Assembly: GCA_900323505.1 (NCBI GenBank)
Contig: OOIN01000001.1
Location: 1,364,001-1,428,000 of the forward strand
Direction: 5' to 3'
Origin: Ustilago trichophora
Lineage: Eukaryota; Basidiomycota; Ustilaginomycetes; Ustilaginales; Ustilaginaceae
DNA: 64,000 nt
A program made the translations under genes and the position numbers. The notes under the pieces were generated by a model. That model did no database searches. It had not been told where the DNA came from and saw only the letters and a list, made by a program, of their open reading frames with translations. This document shows positions 60,153 through 64,000 of the stretch, piece by piece (positions within the stretch are counted from its first letter, which is position 1; each line of letters begins with the position of its first letter).

Positions 60153-60975
60153 GTTGGCTGAATAACGTCGTATTGGTGCGTGCGGAGGTCAGAGTTAGCA
60201 GACGTCAAAGTAGTGTGGATGCTGGCGTTGGTAAGAGTGCCGCTATGTGTGTTGGCGCGAGCGCTTGACCATCCGAGATGCCATGAGCACGAGATGTGGA
60301 TAGAGACTTTGCTGATCGTGTACGTCAGCCTTGTGGGTGGACTGGTGGCGCTGCTCGATGTCAATGAAGAGGGGGAAGTCGGAACGATCTGCTTAGGAGC
60401 TGAGGCTGGTTTGGAGTAGATTTGAGACGCAAGCGAGCCAATGCGCCAAAGTCGAGAATGAAGGAACGGTTGGCGCTAAAACGAAGAGGTGAGCTGCGAA
60501 GATGCCTGCAGAGTACAGCCCGTTTATATTCTTTTGTGCTTGTCTGCGTTGGCTCGAGTGACTGGCGCAAGCAAGAAGGATGGCTTGAATGTGCCGTCGG
60601 TCAAGGGCAATGAGGAGTGAAGATGAGTGGGGAATAAAGTAAACGTAGAGCGAAGAAGTTCAAAAGGAAGCGCAGCAGGGTCCGCTTTGAAACTCAAAAA
60701 AAAAGGAAGTCCATCGCGCACTGTGCGGGTCTGAGCGCGAACAGACGCGTCCTGCTCCTCTGTACGTACAGTCAGGGCTATTCTCCGACTACCAAAGTGC
60801 TCAGTCATTCTCATATCAGCGGTCTGTTCAGTTCATGTGCAGCCTATCGAGCATCGTGTCGATGCACGTGTCACACACGAGTCGGTTGGATAGATTCCTC
60901 GATAGTTGATGATTTCAGCTTGAGGAGGTGATCAGCGAAAACCTGCAATTCCTCTCGGTGAAACGGCGCTATAAA
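60153..60975. other. spacer between the chromodomain gene and MCD4
   Basis: 823 bp between two leftward genes, holding the chromodomain-gene promoter. An A9-type run lies near 60696. No gene was seen. Confidence 0.4.
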
Positions 60976-63900
60976 CTAAGCCTGGCCAAGGACAACCGAA
61001 CTCGCCGCCGCCAAAGCCAGCATGAAGATCTGAAGCAAGTTTGCCATGACAAAGTGAGTGATGGTCTGCCCAATCTCTAGCCAGCTTCCTTCGCTCTTAA
61101 CTGCAAACAAGAAGTTCAGAGCAAGCACGTCCGCTGCCACCCCTGCGCCAAACACCAGACTCAAACCTGACTCCAATCCAAGCCCACCTGGCGCTGTGTC
61201 GCCCATCAGCTTGAGGCCTCTGTCAATATTTTTGGGGAGTGTTGCCTCGAATGACAGCGGAGGTGTGGTGGCGAGAAGGGAGAAGACGGCATTGAGGATG
61301 AGGAAGGGGACCAAGATCTTGACCAATAGCAAGCTTGCCATGAGAAAGGGGTTGAATATCGGTACCAGTCGATAGACAGGCGAGAGGTAGAAGGAGGATA
61401 TCGAGGCGACATTGCCTGTTCCGAAGAAGCCAATGTGCAGGAAGAAGAGGTAGAATAGACTGACGCGAAGCTCGGGGAGCTGCACAAGTCTCTTTGTTCT
61501 CGTTTCGTCTGAATGCTGCTCGTGAAGGGAGCCTTCTAGCTTTGCCCACACCAACAGCGTCATGGTGTAGCAGCCAAAAAATAAGACCTCGTCTCGTAAG
61601 GAAAGCAACACAAACACAGGTGCGAATGCAAACACCACGATGGCTAGTCGTTGACTGCTGGGCTGCCTGACCACACTTCGCGTCTTGCCATCTGCACCTG
61701 CCTTGATCGATACCGCCCGGCGGAAGCCGTACGCAAAGGGGAAGATGAAGCAAATGGTGAGGCAGATCCAGGCCAGAACTTGCGTCACAAAGGGAAGTCC
61801 TTGTTTGAGTCGCAAGGATCGAGCCGAGATAGCCGTGGTAGTAGAAGCTACAACAAGCACTGCAAGCTGCACACGAAGAGTTCGTAGGGTGTGGTGGAGA
61901 TGGAGTGAATGTGCAGATTCGACTCGTCTGTCGTGTGCGTCGTCGGTCGAATCGCCCTCCTTGCCCTCTTTCAACGTCTGAGTGGGATCAGCAGATCGCG
62001 GGAAGAAGAGCTGCGGACGCTTTAGCAAAAAGTAGCCAGCCCCGAGAAAGGCGATGGCACTGAGCATGAGCAGCAAGATGCTCTCTTCCTTGTTGACATC
62101 TCCGATCGTAAACAAACCCGTCATGAGGCACGACAGGCCCCAGACCAACACTAGCCCTTCGTTATCCGACTTGAAGTCGGCAGTCAGTCCGAACGCTGGC
62201 CAAGCAAAGCCAAGGAGGATGAAGCCGACGAACCAAGCTATTCGATGTACATAGCCCACCGCAATAAGCTCCAACATTGCCAGACTTGCAAAGGCTACCA
62301 GTACCGTCTTATGCCTCGAGATACCTCCCTCCGATTTTAACAGCTGATGGTAAGCCGCAGCAAAAAGTGGCAGGTCATCGACGACCCGACCCCAGAAAAG
62401 GAACGCCAGAGCGGCATACAGATAGTACGAGATCGGCATCTCCTGCGCAGCAAACAGCGCGAAAACGCCACCCGAGATGGGAGCAATGACGACTTTGAGC
62501 AAGCTCGGTCGCGGCTTTCTCTTGGAGGCAGGTGTCAACGAAGCGACTGCATCGTCGGGCAGCATGTGATTGCGCAGAAGAAATGAGAAAGCGGAGATCA
62601 TGGATCCGATGTATCCCACGGTGACGATCGAGCACAACAGAAACCAGTCGTAGGTCTGCAGATAGCGTGCACCTTCGATAGCATCGTCCATGAGCATGTT
62701 ACTCATCACAACGGCCTCTTCATACCTGCCCTCGTCGATGTTTGTCTGAATTTGAGCGACTCTCTTCTCGCCGGGACGCTTCTCGTCAAGGTCGCGGGAG
62801 AGGGGTACAAATGGCTTGAAACGCACCATCCGTCGAGCGCGAGAATGGTGCTTGACGCGGTAGGTCTCAAGTACCTGTTGCGCGTTTGCCAAAAGTGCAC
62901 GAGCCTTGTGCTCTTCAGACAAATCCACCAGATCGAGCCGCAGTCGCCCCTCAGAATTGGCAGGAACGGGCACGCCCAGTAGAGTCGCCATCAGCGGCGT
63001 GATGTCTGCCTGATCGACATCAACCCGGCTGATGTCATCAAGATACCAGTCGGCAAAGTAAGGGTCTTGGCTCCGCTCCAATCTTGCATCTCGCTTCTGC
63101 TGCGTGGTAGCTGGCTGAGGACCACGCACTCCGGCACCCCATGCAACGAGAGGAGTGCGCGTGTTGTGAGGGTCGCCGTCACCGTGGTTGCCCTTGAGGC
63201 TCATGCCGTGATCTGCGGTGAAGACGTAGGCGGTGCGACCGTCGTTCTGATAGAAGTCGTCCATGAGCTTTTCGACCTCGCGTGCGATGGCATCGACGAC
63301 AATCGTGTTGCCGACGTATTCCGGCGAAAGCGGTCGATAGGTGTGTCCAGTCGTGTCGAGTCCTAAAAGGTGGAGGAAGAAGATGGTACCTGGTTCTCGC
63401 ATCTTGAGGCTAAGCTCTTCGTTCTTCTTGGCTCTATCTAGAAGCTCTCTCAAGCGGTCGAGCACCCACAGGTCGAGGTGGGAGGCATCCTTGGTGAAAT
63501 CTTCGTCCTCTTCGTTGTATGTCCACATGTCCACACGATCGGCTGCTGCACCTACGGCAAACATGGGAACGATGTCAGGAGAGCCAAAGGCAAATGAGTG
63601 GCTGGACTGGTTCAGCAGCGAGTCAAAGGCGATCGGATTGAGCTTCCACCCTTTGGTCACAGCACTGACGTCCTCGTACATTCCGGCGATCATGGCCACA
63701 TGACCAGGTCGGCTCTCGGTGGGAACACGAGTATGGCTGAGGCCCCATGCGCCGCGATTGCGCGAGACGCTGCGCAAGAATGGCGCTGCATAGGCCGCCT
63801 CAGGTATCTGACCGGCTATTTGAGCTCGAGTGTCGGGCGACTTATCCGATTGGAGGGCGAGAGGATAAGGGTATGGCTGGCCGAATGGATTCTTGGCGAA

Positions 63901-64000
63901 AGCGCCCCATGAGCCCATAATACCGTCTTGAGCGTATGAGCCATCACGCGTGGCTGACCATGTAGGCAACACATCGGCGGTATGTTTCCTGTAGAGAGTA
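60976..64000 (-). CDS. MCD4: GPI ethanolamine phosphate transferase 1 (Mcd4/PIG-N), 5' partial
   Basis: Adds ethanolamine phosphate to the first mannose of GPI anchors in the ER. The first in-window start would be a GTG (63972) and the frame is open to the window edge, so the N-terminal signal anchor lies outside. The visible enzyme domain has APFLRSVSRNRGAWGLSHTR, VPTESRPGHVAMIAGMYEDV, SAVTKGW, GSPDIVPMFA, then LHLLGLDTTGHTYRP and TADHGMSLKGNHGDGDPHNT, the alkaline-phosphatase-type metal sites. The rest is a multi-spanning membrane domain of roughly a dozen helices ending in LLQIFMLALAAASSVVLGQA. A hydrophilic insert (about 61,900-62,000) sits between two helices. The stop is in the window, so only the 5' end is missing. 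Confident. Confidence 0.9.
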   Translation of the reverse strand, partial: TLYRKHTADVLPTWSATRDGSYAQDGIMGSWGAFAKNPFGQPYPYPLALQSDKSPDTRAQIAGQIPEAAYAAPFLRSVSRNRGAWGLSHTRVPTESRPGHVAMIAGMYEDVSAVTKGWKLNPIAFDSLLNQSSHSFAFGSPDIVPMFAVGAAADRVDMWTYNEEDEDFTKDASHLDLWVLDRLRELLDRAKKNEELSLKMREPGTIFFLHLLGLDTTGHTYRPLSPEYVGNTIVVDAIAREVEKLMDDFYQNDGRTAYVFTADHGMSLKGNHGDGDPHNTRTPLVAWGAGVRGPQPATTQQKRDARLERSQDPYFADWYLDDISRVDVDQADITPLMATLLGVPVPANSEGRLRLDLVDLSEEHKARALLANAQQVLETYRVKHHSRARRMVRFKPFVPLSRDLDEKRPGEKRVAQIQTNIDEGRYEEAVVMSNMLMDDAIEGARYLQTYDWFLLCSIVTVGYIGSMISAFSFLLRNHMLPDDAVASLTPASKRKPRPSLLKVVIAPISGGVFALFAAQEMPISYYLYAALAFLFWGRVVDDLPLFAAAYHQLLKSEGGISRHKTVLVAFASLAMLELIAVGYVHRIAWFVGFILLGFAWPAFGLTADFKSDNEGLVLVWGLSCLMTGLFTIGDVNKEESILLLMLSAIAFLGAGYFLLKRPQLFFPRSADPTQTLKEGKEGDSTDDAHDRRVESAHSLHLHHTLRTLRVQLAVLVVASTTTAISARSLRLKQGLPFVTQVLAWICLTICFIFPFAYGFRRAVSIKAGADGKTRSVVRQPSSQRLAIVVFAFAPVFVLLSLRDEVLFFGCYTMTLLVWAKLEGSLHEQHSDETRTKRLVQLPELRVSLFYLFFLHIGFFGTGNVASISSFYLSPVYRLVPIFNPFLMASLLLVKILVPFLILNAVFSLLATTPPLSFEATLPKNIDRGLKLMGDTAPGGLGLESGLSLVFGAGVAADVLALNFLFAVKSEGSWLEIGQTITHFVMANLLQIFMLALAAASSVVLGQA

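Noticed and set aside
1..64000. CRISPR arrays, bacterial operons or prophage
   Set aside because: No regularly spaced direct repeats; introns, organelle-targeted proteins and eukaryotic families show nuclear fungal DNA.

Overview
The window looks like nuclear DNA of a basidiomycete, most likely a smut fungus (Ustilaginales: Ustilago, Sporisorium, Moesziomyces or Pseudozyma type). The grounds are: long, mostly intron-free genes rich in Ser/Pro/Gln low-complexity sequence; a few short introns (about 75-122 bp) with GT-AG ends and CTGAC/TTGAC branch-like sites; a yeast-type cutinase-like esterase next to tandem small secreted proteins; a dispersed 5S rRNA gene; and dense two-strand packing with fungal core genes. 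The species assignment is inference.

Layout. 0-12 kb: the 3' part of a DENND6-type Rab-GEF, a two-exon protein of unknown function, mitochondrial ribosomal protein bL35m divergent from a SAP30BP/HCNGP homologue with a 7-nt first coding exon, and a PEX11 peroxisome gene. 12-26 kb: a two-exon unknown gene, about 4.1 kb without genes (hairpin, purine tracts, a 22-bp perfect palindrome), a large Pro/Ser-rich unknown protein, the COMPASS subunit Spp1 and an unknown fungal protein. 26-30 kb: an accessory, effector-like patch holding two tandem small secreted proteins of the same design, a probable broken third copy between them, and a CE5 cutinase-like esterase. 30-38 kb: 3.8 kb of non-coding DNA, a secreted GH3 beta-glucosidase and PP4 regulatory subunit 2. 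38-50 kb: a large protein with four LADLYN repeats and a PIP-box-like motif, a full-length ABCC transporter and a 5S rRNA gene. 50-64 kb: an FTS/AKTIP-like inactive E2 variant, Ctk3, Vps34, a large chromodomain protein and the 3' part of MCD4/PIG-N.

How the genes fit together. Most are unrelated housekeeping genes. Several serve endomembrane traffic (DENND6, FTS, Vps34, Mcd4) and several serve chromatin or transcription (Spp1, Ctk3, SAP30BP, the chromodomain protein). The 26-36 kb stretch encodes secreted products (two small proteins, cutinase, beta-glucosidase) that suit life on a plant surface or in plant tissue.

The most interesting signal is the tandem pair of small secreted proteins. 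In both genes the 5' splice site itself supplies the stop codon if the last, phase-2 intron is retained. Splicing instead adds a tiny final exon with two cysteines. The joints were read by eye and need RNA evidence.
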